From Pseudisothecium myosuroides (taxonomy: Eukaryota > Streptophyta > Bryopsida > Hypnales > Lembophyllaceae): DNA of 64,000 bases. The position numbers and the translations under genes are program-made. The stretch is taken from positions 9,303,296 through 9,367,295 of the forward strand of contig OX637292.1 of assembly GCA_951799445.1 (NCBI GenBank), in the 5' to 3' direction. Numbering within the stretch: the stretch's first letter is position 1; each line of letters opens with the position of its first letter. The notes beneath the pieces were generated by a model, which was given only the letters and a program-made list of their open reading frames with translations, had not been told where the DNA came from and ran no database searches. Shown here piece after piece: positions 25,368 to 37,993 of the stretch.

Positions 25368-28300
25368 GTTTCCAAGGGCCCACCCCTCCCTCTAGAGTTC
25401 TAAGGTAACCTTATCAACTTGGATTTTCATCCTCATCCTCATCCTCAAAGATTTTCATCCTAAACCCTAAAAATCTATTTCTACCATCTATGTTGGACCA
25501 ACATCCTAACTTTTGGAGATTAATTCCAATCACCAAATGGATTGCGCCGTTGGCTCCAGATCGCCGTGTTTAGTCCTCGATCCCTCCTCTCCCCCGTACC
25601 GAGGCCAAAAACCCATCGTAGGCTAATTTAGTTTAAAACCCAAATCGTGGTAAAATCCTAGATCTTGGGGGTTTCCTATTTAAAAAAATGTGAATAGCTT
25701 AGGTTCTCCGGTAGGTGCAAGAGTATTGGAAAGGACTCTTGGTTGACTTCGTTTCGCCATCGTATGGTCCGGAATGCCGGTCAACGTCGCGGGGACCCCG
25801 CCACGTGGTTAATTTCCGAGGAATCTTGCCAATTTGGGTACTTGCCGCTATCGGAATGTTGTGAAACTTCACGGAGCGCATTATTAATATAAAAAAAGCT
25901 AGTCTAATTTTTAGTGAGATTTTATTGTAACCTGGGTAATTTCCACAAAATTCCCATTGGAGGTTAGAAGGATTGACCACCCGGAAAAGGTTCTTCTGCA
26001 AGTCGGAAGATGCCGGGATTTTTCATGGGACCTCTCAAGGAATCACACGAAAGATGTATAGATGCATTTTCATACCTGACACGATTGGTCAATGGAGATC
26101 AAAACTGGCCATCTCCTCGAATTAGCGACGGTGCGGGAATCTTCTATAGGTAGAGGAATCTTGGCGAAGCGATTTTGTCGTTGGACTCCTGGCATGGGAT
26201 TTATCCTAGAACACCGTCCTTGGGCTATAGATTCCTCTACGGGCCCTATCTTGCGTTAGTGGCTCATGCATGCTAACAATCGGGATTTTGGGAATTTGTC
26301 GATCTAATGGGGAATTCTAAACCTAACTTTAGGACCCGACCTAGTGGCCTCGCTGTGGATCCCTCGGACCGACTTAGCCATGAATTGCCACATTCATGGT
26401 GGGATTTAGCCCTTTGGGGGGCTATGTGACTCAAATCTTCCAAATCTAACCGTTTTGTTATTTCTACTCTATTTTTAGGCAAGGTTTGGGGGAATTCTTA
26501 GTATAAACACAAATCTAGAGCAAATACTATAATGGATATGACACAACCCTATTTTGGTTCTACACTTTTTTTATGGCTTTTTGTATATTTTTATCAACTT
26601 TAAATTGCAAATTTCAAAAAAAATAATTCTACAAGTCTCAAGTGACAAATTGGGAGCTCACAGGGGAGTTGTCTTAAAATAGATATGATCTTCTAAAGCC
26701 AATGGCCTTGAATTAGATATGGTCTTTTTGAAGTGGTAGTTTGTACTAACAGGTGTCTTGTTCTAATATGTGGTTGTACTAACTTGTGTCTCAATATACT
26801 TATGTTTTGTTAAAGACTTGTAGTATCTTCTTTGTCTTCTTCCATAGACAACAAAGCTTTGACCTTAAGAGTTTTAGAGAGTTTGATATTTTTAGCAAAA
26901 TTTCTATAGATGGCGAAGCTTTGACCTTAGAAGTTTTACAGAGATTGATTTTTTGGCAAAAATTCCTAAGTTGATCTTTCATTTCTTAATTACTAAGCTC
27001 CAAGCCTAGTTTCCAAATATCCACAATTGTATTTTCTAGCTAGTCTTTAAATATCTATACGGTTCTAGAAAGCCCAAACCATCCTTGGTTGACTAAGCAA
27101 ACCCTCTAAAAACCCATCTCTAGTGATTTAAGTCCAGCCTAGCCACTCCAATGATTCAATCCAATCCATACCACCCTAGTAATTTAGTCCAGCCGGACTT
27201 CCTAGTGATTTAGCCCAATCTAGACCTTCAATGTTTTAGTCCAGCAGGACCCGCCCCAGCCGAGAACTGGGCCTCCGCCCTGCAAGTTGGGCATTATTTG
27301 GGTGGCCGAGGGTATCGGAGTGGTCCAAAAGAGTTGAGGTGGTCTATGGAGTTAAGGTGGTCCAAATCCAACATTTGGACGATCCAACACGCTCTTAAAA
27401 AACACAATTCTTACATGGCAACCTAGTGTAAATAGGAGGAGGGAGTTCCCTCTTTCTCTCCTTGTCACTCTTAGAACTCTAGGAATTAGCAATAGAAGAG
27501 GTTGGATAACTCCCACAAACCATCAACAAAGTAGTGAAGAGATGGAAATTGAAGAAGAAATGAGAAATTAGAATGATAAGGTGCATCAATTAGAACTTGA
27601 AGATTATTTAGCAACCAAGATAAGGTTGGGAGGAAATCTCAAAAATCCTAGTGGGCCATTAGAATGGGGGATTAGGTAGGCATTGGGTGGCTCAAGTAGA
27701 AGAAAAGAAAAGCCTCATTAAAACTCATCTCGAGAAGTCTAATGGTTGTGAATTCAATTAAGACAATTAATGATGTAAGAAAAATAGTGTAGAAGAGAAA
27801 GAAGAGGCAAGAAGAGAGAAGAGGTAGGAAGGGAAGGACAAAGGAGTTAGGATGAAATAAAAGTTAGTTTGGAGTACAAGAATTTGTATTTAAAATTCTA
27901 TATAAAACTAAGTGGTGAACAAACATTTGCAAGGAGCAAGATGGAAAACGAGAGCACACTAGAAGGAAGTCTTTGAGCACCTCACGGAAAAGACTACTAC
28001 TAAAGTAAGTCCTTAAATCTTCCTCCTTTTCAAATAATTCTCCTAATTTGCAACTATAAACTCTAGCCGAATTATAGACTGATAGATTCAAACCATTCAG
28101 GTTAGATTTTCAATCAATTTTAGTTTCAAAACCTTATAGAGACAATACATAGCTTTCCAAAGACATATTAAACTTTAAAAACCAATAAAAATTGAAGGAG
28201 TTAGGCTTGGATGAAGTTTGGGAACAAAATAGATGAGGATTAGCCAAATTTATCCAACCAAGATAAAAACTAGAAATTTAGAAGTCATAAAAATTTGAAG

Positions 28301-29196
28301 CCCAAAAGTGAAATTAGGATTGAGTGCTGATTGAATTAGAGGTTGAACAAGACTAGCGGATGAAGTTTGATGTACCACCTAGCGTTCAAACTGCATCTAT
28401 AGATAACTTTTTTCTAGAAAAGCTCAACTTGAAGTAATTTAGCAAGTTGAATAGCTAAAATCAAGCTCTTCAAGGAACACATATTAGAAGCCTAAAAATA
28501 ATAACTGATTAGAAGTAGTTACGCGCCTTAAGTAGAAGTAGAAGATGAACCAAAAACTTTGGAAATAAACCAAGAACAAATTTAGATTTAGAACCTCTTT
28601 GAAGAAGCTTAGGAAAGACCAAAACTAGATTAAACTTCAAAAAAACTTAAAACCCTAGAAGATATGGAGAAATGAAGTTTAGAATTCAAAATGGATGAAA
28701 CCAAGTAGAGTCCGTCCATCCAAGATCAAATTTAATATTTAAACCTTAGGTGTTAACGCAAACCTTTAGCAAAAATCCCAAGTCTATTTAAAACTACAAG
28801 TCATTAGAAAAGGATATATGAAGTTTAGAATGCCTTTCCAAAGGCCAAATTTCATCCGCTCATAACTTTCTCTAGGAATGTCCAATTTCAATGAACTTTA
28901 TGTTTTAGAAATGGCATAAGCTGATCTCTTACTTAGAGTGGATAAAGTAGGATTGTAGACTCTTGTCTTTAGAATCGCTTTAGCCTTGTTTAGTCTTGTT
29001 AATTAACCATGTTATGTTACTTTTGTCTTCTTTTTTTTTTGGCAAGTTTAGGACATGTTAGGCTCTTAGAAAAGATTCTTTGATTGGAAGGCACAATGAA
29101 AAATGCCTAGGCACCCACTTAGCATAAAATTTCACACTAAATTAGAACCTGGTAGTGTTTGTGTAATTACCAAGGGTGGATAATTAAACGCCCACA

Positions 29197-30029
29197 ATAA
29201 AGAGGCTACTCAAACTTTCCTTGCAATTGATGAGGATAGCTTTTGTCAATGCAAAGCATCTTCTCCTTCAATGCCTCAAAGTCAAAAAATGTAACATGTT
29301 CTCACACTCAAGTATTAAGATTTAGAAAAAGTGTTAGAGAAGGAAAGCCAATTCTGTTCAATTGCTTTAGCAATATTCGATAAGCTATTAGAACATTTAT
29401 ATTAGTGTGGTTCACTAATAGATATGCAAATTAGTAAGCAAAATGCATTTTGTATATAATCATCTGCACCACTAACTTAAGATTTCTATCTACATTCCTA
29501 TCCCATATCCTTAAATTATTTTGCTTCTTCTCCTTCATGAAGGTAAAATTTGCATCATTTTAATGGAATGACTTTAATTTCAAAAAATAGATGTTAGGGT
29601 CTTTTGAATGAATTTGACAGGATACGTTTAGGCTCAATTTACTTTGCTAGCATCCCACTAAGAACATCATATTCATTAAAATGGGAGTTTTCTAGGGAAA
29701 TGGGAGTTATTTCAAACACTACAACTCATAAATTTAAGAGAATTTCATCTCTATACTTACAAATTTTGCAATGCAATGACACAAAAAGAACGCATATAGA
29801 AAGAAAATTTTGAAATACCATGTAGTAATTACAAATTAGACTGCAATTTATTGAAAGTAATGTTTCAATGTATCTATACATAATCACTCAATGTACAATC
29901 ACTATGAAATGTGATTTTCTATAGCAGTTCAACGCGACCTTTGGAGAAAGTGACATGCTATTGTAAATAAAGAATTCCTGAAAAAGATACCTTAGTATTC
30001 GAAGGATGAAATTTAGGTGCAAACTATAG
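29197..30029. other. AT-rich spacer; right part belongs to a foldback
   Basis: No gene is recognised. From about 29930 the sequence is an imperfect reverse complement of 35217-35330, so it forms the outer left arm of the hairpin at 30030-30247 that LTR C has split. Confidence 0.4.
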
Positions 30030-30247
30030 GTAGCAACTAATTACACAGCGGATATGAATTCAAGACCGGAATTTAGAGAACTATAGAAACAAGTTATGTC
30101 ATGCTCCTTGACAAGTACTCTTACACACCGCAGTGTATAAACTGCAGTCTATAAGAGTATTTGCGAAGGAGATTGACATAACTTGTTTCTATAGTTTTCT
30201 AAGATCTGTTCTTGATTTCATATCTGCTGTGGAATTAGTTGCTACGT
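30030..30247. repeat. Compact hairpin, arms about 104 bp, loop about 8 nt
   Basis: Positions 30030-30133 pair with 30142-30246 at high identity, for example CTATAGAAACAAGTTATGTC against its complement at 30173-30192. The apex lies at about 30134-30141. The shape resembles a young MIRNA precursor or a MITE. LTR C inserted exactly at the outer edge, and the arm homology resumes beyond it at 35217. Confidence 0.78.
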
Positions 30248-30619
30248 TGTGGGTGCTAGATTACCCACCCTTGGTAATAGAGCGAACACCGACCAGGTTC
30301 TATGCCTTTATCCACAATTTTTAATATATGGGGGTGATGTGAGCGCGGTCCACTGTGCCTTCCAAGCAATGGATCTTTTTTGCTAACGTTTCCTAAGTGT
30401 CGTGGATGGCAGCGAATAATTAGAATGCATGTAGTAACTCACAAGGTAACTGCGATGCTTAGGGGTAATGGTACAATTCTAACTCCCTAACTATCTATCC
30501 TATATCGAGGGTAGACTGGGTAGTTGGCGTCATATCTAACGTCCCTAACTACGTAAAAAGGGGAACCCCTATGTTCCTTCTATGAACCTCTAAGACTATC
30601 TTGGGTTTTTGAACTCCAC

Positions 30620-31575
30620 CTAGAAGTTCTACTTTTAAAAGCTACCTCTAAAGCTTCAACTCTTATTCTAACTTTTAACTTCTAAGTGTACTCTAGGTTT
30701 TTAACTTCCCAAACTAATTAGAGAATTTAACTTCAAAATTTAATGCTACAGTTTGACTTTGTTTTAACTTTTGACTCCAAGTTTTTGCTCCTAAACTAAC
30801 TCTAAAATTTACCTTCTAAAGTTAACTCTATGTTTTGATTTTAACTTCAAGTTTTTACTTCCCTATTTTATTCTAAATTTACCCTTCTAAATTTGGCTCT
30901 ATGGTTTGACCTTGGTTTGACTTTTGACTCTAAATTTTTATTCCTAGACTAACTCTAAAAGTTAACCACTACCTCTAACTTTTGACTTCTACTTTTAGCT
31001 TTTCACTCTAACTTTTTACTTTCCAATTAACTCTAAGTTTTAACTTTTTAAAATTTAATCTTAACTTTTGACTCTAGACTTTTACTCCTAAATTAACTCT
31101 AGAATTACCCTTGAATTTTAACTCTATGTTTTAATTTTTAACTCTAAGTTTTTACTTTTACACTGACTCTAAAATTTAACTTCTACCTCTAACTTTTTAC
31201 TTCTAAATTAACCCCAAATTTTAACTTCTGATTTTTACCCTAGCTTTTGACCTCTAACATTCACTCTAACTTTGAATTTCTAACTTCAAGACTTAACTCC
31301 TATTTCTACTCGTAATTTCTATCCCTAAATTTATTCTAAGATTTTACTTTTAATTTCTACTTCCTACTTGGATTTTTTACTCCTAATTAACCCTAACTTC
31401 CCTTCCTAACTACCCTAAGGTTTCACTGGAAAATTTTAACCTCCTAAGTTAAACTTCCAAATTAATTCTACTTTTTAGCTTCCAAAAGTTAATTCTAGAC
31501 TTTGACCTTAGAAGTTTAACTTTTACGATTAGATTATACTTTGACTCTAGTTCTAACCGCTAATTAATCCCTAAT
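30620..31575 (+). repeat. Minisatellite block of LTR C
   Basis: About 950 bp of degenerate CTCTAA-TTT-ACTTCTA units, the longest version in the window. Confidence 0.82.
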
Positions 31576-33204
31576 TTTAATCCTAAATCTTCTTTCTACC
31601 CTAAATTCCTAAGTTCCGTCCATGGTTCTTTTTGGATGAAATTTTATTCAAAATTCCTCCGTCCTACCCCCTATTGCTTAACTTAGCCTAACGCGGTCGA
31701 TTTAAAGCCACATCCTAAGTGTAATATGTTTTTGGAAGCCTCTATTCCTAATCTATAACTTTTTGAATCTAAACTTCTAATTTGCACTAATCTCGGATGC
31801 TAATCACGCTCTAAGGGCTAATTAGGAAAATAAACGCTAATTAGGGAGAAACATCAAAGATTAAATCAAAAACTCACCTCTTCACTACCGGTATCGGAAA
31901 TAACTTCGTCCACGTCCATGTGTACATCCTCACGCTCCATGGTAGTCTTTGGCTTTGTTTTGAATTTTTTCCAAGCTCACCGCTTATTTAGAAAATATTA
32001 CAATTTTTGATGATCTAAACTCCCTCTTTCCCTTCCTCCTTTCTTTTCTTTCTTCCCTTCTCCTTCTACACTAGTACTATTCCACCTAAGCCTTTATGAG
32101 TCTTACAGTATGGTCTCAAACTTCAAGGAGGTTTTAAGATGCCAACTATCCTCTTACACCATTTTGTCTTTGTGTCATCCTAATCTTCCTCTCAACGGTC
32201 ACCATAAATTTCCAAGATTTCTTCCTAAAGCCTACCTAGCCTAAACCTAGGTCACTATTTATCGTCTCTTTCCTTATGCTCCCTACTTCACCTTCTCCTT
32301 CTCTAATCTCCTTCCATTGTTCGTGTGTGTATTTGGTTGGTTAGAGTGGAGATTGCGAGTTTGGTGTGCAGGTGTGACGTGGAGGCGTGGACTCTTTTTC
32401 TTCCCCTTCCCTTGGCTTTTTATTTCCCGTTACAATATGGATATTTTTTGGTGAACCTTTGGTTTCTTTCTCAGCTTAGACTAGATTACTTTGGGTCCTG
32501 CTCTGGATTCTAACTAGCTTTCAACTAGATCTAAACTGGTTTGTATGACTAAGTCTAGCTGGGTTCCCTTCCTAACTAATTTTCTACCAATTTAGTAATT
32601 GGATCCTAATTGAGTCTTTTTTCCTCCTTCCTAACTAAATTTCTACTAACTCTTAATTGGTCGGAAAAAATAAATAAAAAGAGAAAAGTGGGACCCCGTA
32701 GGGTATCATCCCGATTTCTGGTCTGGAATCCAGCATGTATGTATGTGAGCCAAGATCAGTTGACCAGGGCCACTGAATATCGAACCAGGCAAGCGCCGGA
32801 TAGGTAGTGTACCGGTCTAACGGGGTGCCGGTCTTCACTGAGTACCGGACTGCTGGGGGCTCGCGGCCGCTATGCTAGCTGCTGCTGGCTGTTGCTGGTG
32901 GGCTGGCTTGCGGCTGGCTATGCTGGCTGCTGGCTGGTTGCCTTTTTTTTTCAAATCCACACACACAGGGCCCCTTAGGGGATCCCACTAATGTAAAAAT
33001 AAATCGGATTTTTTGTGGCAAAGTCAGAGCTTCGCCGTTCGGGGGGTTTGGGCCTGAAAAGATGCTAGGCTAGCGAAATCACGTGTACAAAAGCTAGGCT
33101 TGTGAAACTTGGCCCTCAACACCTACTTCCCGCTAACACTCTATTTTCTTGGAAGCTAAACTTTAGACTTTTCCAAGAAGGTCTTGGAAACTAGACTTTG
33201 GAAT

Positions 33205-33500
33205 CTAAGGCTATGGAGGTTCAGAGCTTTGCCGTAAAATTGGATTTAACACCAACTTTAGGACTTGTGACACTCCACGGTTTCGAAGCTCCGCCGTCTA
33301 AGGCTATTTTAATACACACTGTAGGACTTGACGTGGTCACTAGTTCAAAGCTTCGCCGCCGTGGGGGGAGGGTCCACACAACAAGGGGGATATTAGAAGA
33401 AGGTAGAAAAGAACAAACTTAAGAACCACACGTGACGAAGTCAAAGCTTCGCCGTCCCAAGGGGGATACACACAACAAGGGAAAGATTAGAGGAAGGTGA
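33205..33500 (+). repeat. CGCCGTC-core tandem units of LTR C
   Basis: About four units with AAAGCTTCGCCG or variants, each followed by a GGTCCACAC-like box in the later units. Confidence 0.75.
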
Positions 33501-33915
33501 GAACACGTAAGTGAGGAAAAACAACACGTTTAGGACACGTAAAGACATACAACTTCACAAGCTAAAGGCCCCCCAAAGCGGCATCGCCAAGGTACGGTGG
33601 GGGGTGACTTTAGGATTAGGACAAAACACCAAAAGACTCCTAAACTCACAAGTTAGCTCACAAAGGTACTACAAGAGAGAAACAAGGACTCTTAACTCGT
33701 AACAAAGGTACAACAACCGCACGAGAAGTACACAAGGCAAGATAGAAGGACCCCCAAGGACCTTCAAAGCTTGAAATCTAGCAACAATAGAGCAAAAAGT
33801 GCTCCAAAAACACCGTAGAGGTTTTTGACTTCAAACGCCAAAATATCCAAAGCAAATTGGACCCACGGACCCAAACAAAAGTGAGGGGGTGCTTTAGAGA
33901 GAGAAATGGGGCCCT

Positions 33916-33922
33916 TATATAG
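33916..33922 (+). promoter_or_regulatory. Putative LTR TATA box, copy C
   Basis: GCCCTTATATAGGTTTC is conserved in position with LTRs A and B. Confidence 0.5.
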
Positions 33923-35476
33923 GTTTCTAAAGGCTCACCCCTCTCTCTAAAGCTCTAAGGTAACCTTATCAACGGGGATTTTCATCCTCATCCTCAAAGA
34001 TTTTCATCCTAAATTCCTAAAAATCTACTTCTACCATCTATGCTGGACCAACATCCTAACTTTTGGAGATTAACTCCAATCGCCGAACGGATTGCGCCGT
34101 TGGATCCAGATCGCCATGTTTAGTCTTAGACCTCTCACCCCCCCGTATCGAGGCCAAAAACCCATCGTAGGCTAATTTAGTTTAAAAACCAAATCGTAGT
34201 AAAATCCTAGATCTTGGGGGTCTCCTATTTTGAGAAATGTGAATAGCCTAGGGTCTCCGGTAGGTGCGAGAGAGTCGGGAAGGACTTTTGATTGACTTCG
34301 TTTCGCCATTGTATGGTCCCGGAATGTCGGTCAACGCGGCGGGGACCCCGCCACGTGGTTAATTCCCGAGGAATCTCGCCAGTTCGGGTACTTGCCGCTA
34401 TCGGAATGTTGTGAAACTTCACGGAGCGCATTATTAACATAAAACAAGCTAGTCTAATTTTTAGTGAGATTTTATTGTAACCTGGGTAATTTCCATGAAA
34501 TTCCCGTTGGAGGTTAGGAGGGTTGACCACCCGGAAAAGGTTCTTCTGCAAGTCGGAAGATGCCGGGATTTTTCACGTGACCTCTCAGGGAGTCGCATGA
34601 AAGACGTGCGGGTGTGTTTCCATACCTGGCACGATTGGTCAATGGAGATTCAAAACTGGCCATCTCCTTGAATTAGCGATGGTGCGGGAATCTTCTGCAG
34701 GTGGAGGAATCTTGGCGAACCGATTTCGCCGTTGGACTCCTGGCATGGGATTCACCCTAGAACACCATCCTTGGACTGTAGATTCCTCCACGGGCCCGGT
34801 CTTGCGTGAGTGGCTCCTGCATGCTAACAATCGGGATTTTGGGAATTCGTCGATCTAATGGGGAATTCTAAATCTAACTTTAGGACCCGACCTAGTGGCC
34901 TCGCTGTGGATCCCTCGGACCGACCTAGCCCTGCATCGCCACATTCATGGTGGGATTTAGCCCTTTTGGGGCTGTGTGACTCGAATCCTCCAAATCTAAC
35001 CTTTTCGTTATTTCTATACTATTTTTAGGCAAGGTTTGGTGGATTCTAAGTAAAAACACAAATCTAGACCAAATGCTATAATGGGTATGACACAACCCTA
35101 TTTTGGTTCTACACTCTTTTTATGGATTTTTCTATACTCTTATCAACTTTAAATTGCAAATTTCCAAAAAAATAATTCTACGAGTCCCAAGTGACAAATT
35201 GGGAGCTCACATACGTACACTTTGCAATTTATTTAATCCTTTAAACACTGAGGTACCCTCTTCAGAAACTATCAGCTACAACACTATGGCACCTTCTTTC
35301 ATATTTTGGAACAATTCATGATTCCTAGCAACGAACTTTAGCTATTTACTACAGAATGGCACAACGATCGGAACCCAAATATGTAAACCACTCAATAACA
35401 ATTAAGTGATACATGAAAATTTTATATTACTACAATAGAGGGAGTGAAATGTCCTCCACTGTCTTTTATCTACATA

Positions 35477-37805
35477 CTACAATTGCGATGTACTCTTGAA
35501 CTTCTCTATTGCCGCGATGATCTCTAACCCTCGACTGTACCCATTTTTTTTCTGCGAAGACGTTGTCCTTGCAATCTCCCGTCTTTGCGCCCGCAAGGAC
35601 CTTTCTTCCCAAGCATCCCATGGTTTTGGATTAAGAGAACTCGGTTTAATAACAATATTATGTGATTTGGATTGTCGTGTGGCAACTCCCAACGAATTGA
35701 ATCGAGGCAAACGAGCTCTGGAAACTCTTGCTGTTGTAGGCAACTCTCTTGAATCGAAATTTGGAAGTGCCAAACCCTGTACACCATTGCCGGTGTTGGC
35801 AACAAACTTAGGCATGATGTCACTGCCCTGCCAAGCCAACTGAAATCAGAAATTTGCAATCCAATGGAGTTGACAAACACAAGTTCAAAAGCTAAACCAG
35901 AAAATGAAAACCTTCGTACCTTGAGGGTGGGGAGCACACCTATTTGTTCACTGTACAACTTTCTTTGCGTCTCGGGATTCAATCCAAAGCGCTCTTGGGG
36001 TGAGGTTGACCTTCGACAGGATTTCAACGGAGAAGGAGAGCTGACAGTGTTGGTGCGCTTCTTCGTGTTTGGTGGACTATCCACTACCCCGTCATCGACA
36101 GGCATCGCAGAGAAGTCCATTGTGGATTGCGCCATTTTAGCAGAAAACATATTGTGCCCCACAGCACACTCTGATATTGCAAACTGCCCATAGTCTGAAA
36201 ACGAATCATGAAAGGCAGTAGACTTGCCGCCACACTCAACATTTGAGAACGAATTACGAGGCAAAGCCTATGGCAACAGAGGAAGGAAATTTAGGTACGT
36301 ACGCAATACAATGTGTTGTGCAATTGCTAACTTCTTCATTATCCACAACAAATAAGTATATATTATGAAGGGCAGCGGTTTCACAAGCAGATGTTGGAGC
36401 ACACATGAAGAGAAGGCCACGCACTACAATACCTAAAAATGCCCATCTATGTCAGGTCGCGGACAATTTACGAACATCATGTCCTCTATATCAAGCTCCT
36501 TGCGCTTCGATCTGCCTGGCCTTTTAGGAGACACGTAAGGCCTACCACTCTTCTCTCTAAACTCGTCAATGATAAAATTAGAGACCTCCAGTGCCCTCGA
36601 CAGCTCCTTGTACTTCCTTTGGTCGGGCTGCAGGGCAAGGTGGAGGCCCCCCATATTATCGTCTCTCCGAAAGGAATACATTTCCCAAGGCCTCTCCGTG
36701 TGCAGTCTTCAAATCCAAGGGAGAAGATGATCTATGAGGATCGAATCTCTCGCTCCATAACCCTCACACGACCACGTGTCGAAGAGCACCACATTCATGG
36801 GGGCGTTCTTGAAGTGCTTCTCCGGTTTGTTGTCCACAATAATTGTATTATATTTAGAGAAGCAAGAACCGCTCAAATTGAACAACTTCTCCAAGGGTTT
36901 CAAGAAGAGGTCCTTCTCTGTCCCGCTCAATCTGAAGTTAACTAAACTTTTTCCATCTCTCGATCTGCACTTCAGAACGTTGCATTGTTCTTGTCCGAGT
37001 ATATATAGTGGTGGATCTAATTTATAGAACAGGTTCACGCAAACCAATTCGGCATACGACCTGTTCATGGAGCTCCAAACCGACACGTTGGCAATGGAGT
37101 TTAACTCCTGCAGGAACTTCCTCAAGTGTGGTCGACAAGTGACCTTGTTGATCTCCGCTGTCAGGTGCCCTAACTTAGGATCTACCTCACAGGGAGAGCA
37201 AATTCTCTTTTCATCTAAGTCATAAATCAGTTCTTCGCACACGCAAAGTAAGCCATTCAGATCTAGGACGACATTGAGCCATTTCTTCTCTGTCACCCTG
37301 GACGAGAATGGGGGAAGAACCTGCACGTCCTCCTCACCTACAGGTATCCTTCTCTCACTTCTAACCTGTTCAGAATGAATAGCGACAATTTTCAACTCGT
37401 CAAACCCATGCGCACCTTGCTACTGCAAATCCACATAAGCACATAACGACTAGGGTGAACTAACAACCACCAAGAAGAACACTAAAAATTACGTGTGAGG
37501 CAGAGCACTCACTGGATCCGCATCCTCATGTACTGGTGAAGGAATGACTGCATCCGCCAAAGCCGCCGCCGGAGGAATTTCAAGCTGGAAAATCGCGTCG
37601 TTCGGACTGCAAGCTCTGGCCACCTCCTCAGCTAAAGACGGAACATCGTTGGAAATTCTTGGCGAATCAGGCCGTGTGGGATGTGCAGCACCTAAGTCTA
37701 CCACTGATTCCTCATTTGCGGACAACGACAGAGTGCACACATTCCGGGGACTAGACGGACAAGCACAACCAACAACCAGATTTTCAGAAGGAAGAGGGTC
37801 TGCGG
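35477..37805 (-). pseudogene. FCP1/NIF-type phosphatase domain region (3' exons 4-7 of the giant-element gene)
   Basis: Four exons with GT-AG boundaries keep one frame: 37805-37513, 37419-36433, 36267-35920 and 35839-35477 (stop TAG at 35477). Exon 5 carries the domain: VVLDLNGLL (the DxDGTL-type site, second Asp replaced by Asn), VSVWSSM, then a region ending IIVDNKPEKHF. These match the order of the HAD-fold FCP1/NIF family of C-terminal-domain phosphatases. The Asp-to-Asn change at the acid/base position predicts weak or no phosphatase activity. Two premature stops are present, TGA at 36709 and TAG at 36433; the latter sits at a splice donor where CAG would be consensus. Exon 4 starts in phase 2, so it needs an upstream exon. 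The only candidate is the methyltransferase-like exon ending at 38023, so I infer one transcription unit. Confidence 0.65.
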
Positions 37806-37971
37806 CTATAAAAATCGTACACAGAGAGAACTTTGTGAGAAAAAATATATTTATTACAAAGTCTTGGAACGAGAAATACATTTACAATATATACAACTTC
37901 ATAGTCTTTGCCTATCTACTTGGAACTATGTAGTGCATCTTCAAGGAAATGACGATAGACAAGTCAGAACG

Positions 37972-37993
37972 TTCAACTCGGGTCAAGTTGAAT
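37972..37993. repeat. Intronic 21-bp palindrome (intron 3)
   Basis: A TTCAACTCG half-site is followed after a short spacer by CAAGTTGAA. It lies in the inferred intron 38022-37806 of the minus-strand gene. Confidence 0.75.

Larger units (their letters stand above)
21871..26662 (+). mobile_element. Solo LTR copy B (4,792 bp)
   Basis: It starts TGTGGGCGCTAGATTATCC and ends TTGGGAGCTCACA, with perfect 5-bp duplications GGGGA at 21866-21870 and 26663-26667. It holds the same ordered parts as copy A, without the hAT insert or TA microsatellite. It lies inside the inverted copy E. No gag/pol, primer-binding site or second LTR is adjacent, so it is a solo LTR. Confidence 0.92.
19542..29196 (-). mobile_element. 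Degenerate inverted solo LTR copy E, interrupted by a CACTA-like element and LTR B
   Basis: The left edge (TGAGAATTCGCAATTTGTC) is the complement of the LTR 3' end, and the right edge near 29160-29196 is the complement of the 5' end, finishing ACGCCCACA. Flanks ATAAG (19537-19541) and ATAAA (29197-29201) differ at one of five positions, consistent with an old insertion. Internal blocks such as 21480-21640 align to the complement of LTR B near 25790-25960. Divergence is much higher than in A-D, so E is the oldest copy or a subfamily member. Confidence 0.65.
30248..35211 (+). mobile_element. Solo LTR copy C (4,964 bp)
   Basis: It starts TGTGGGTGCTAGATTACCC and ends TTGGGAGCTCACA, with perfect duplications TACGT at 30243-30247 and 35212-35216. 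The minisatellite covers about 30620-31575 and the CGCCGTC-core units about 33205-33500. A block at 32690-32990 (CTGG/GCTG-rich, with a GGGACCCCGT box) is shared with copy D but absent from B, showing at least two LTR variants. No internal region is adjacent. Confidence 0.92.

Noticed and set aside
21871..26662. Complete LTR retrotransposon with gag/pol
   Set aside because: No second LTR lies in direct orientation nearby, no coding region is present, and the perfect TSD directly flanks the single LTR.
35496..37933. Plus-strand open frames opposite the phosphatase exons (for example 35496-35843, 36439-36945 and 37544-37933)
   Set aside because: They are antisense shadows of exons with consistent splice sites and domain motifs on the minus strand.
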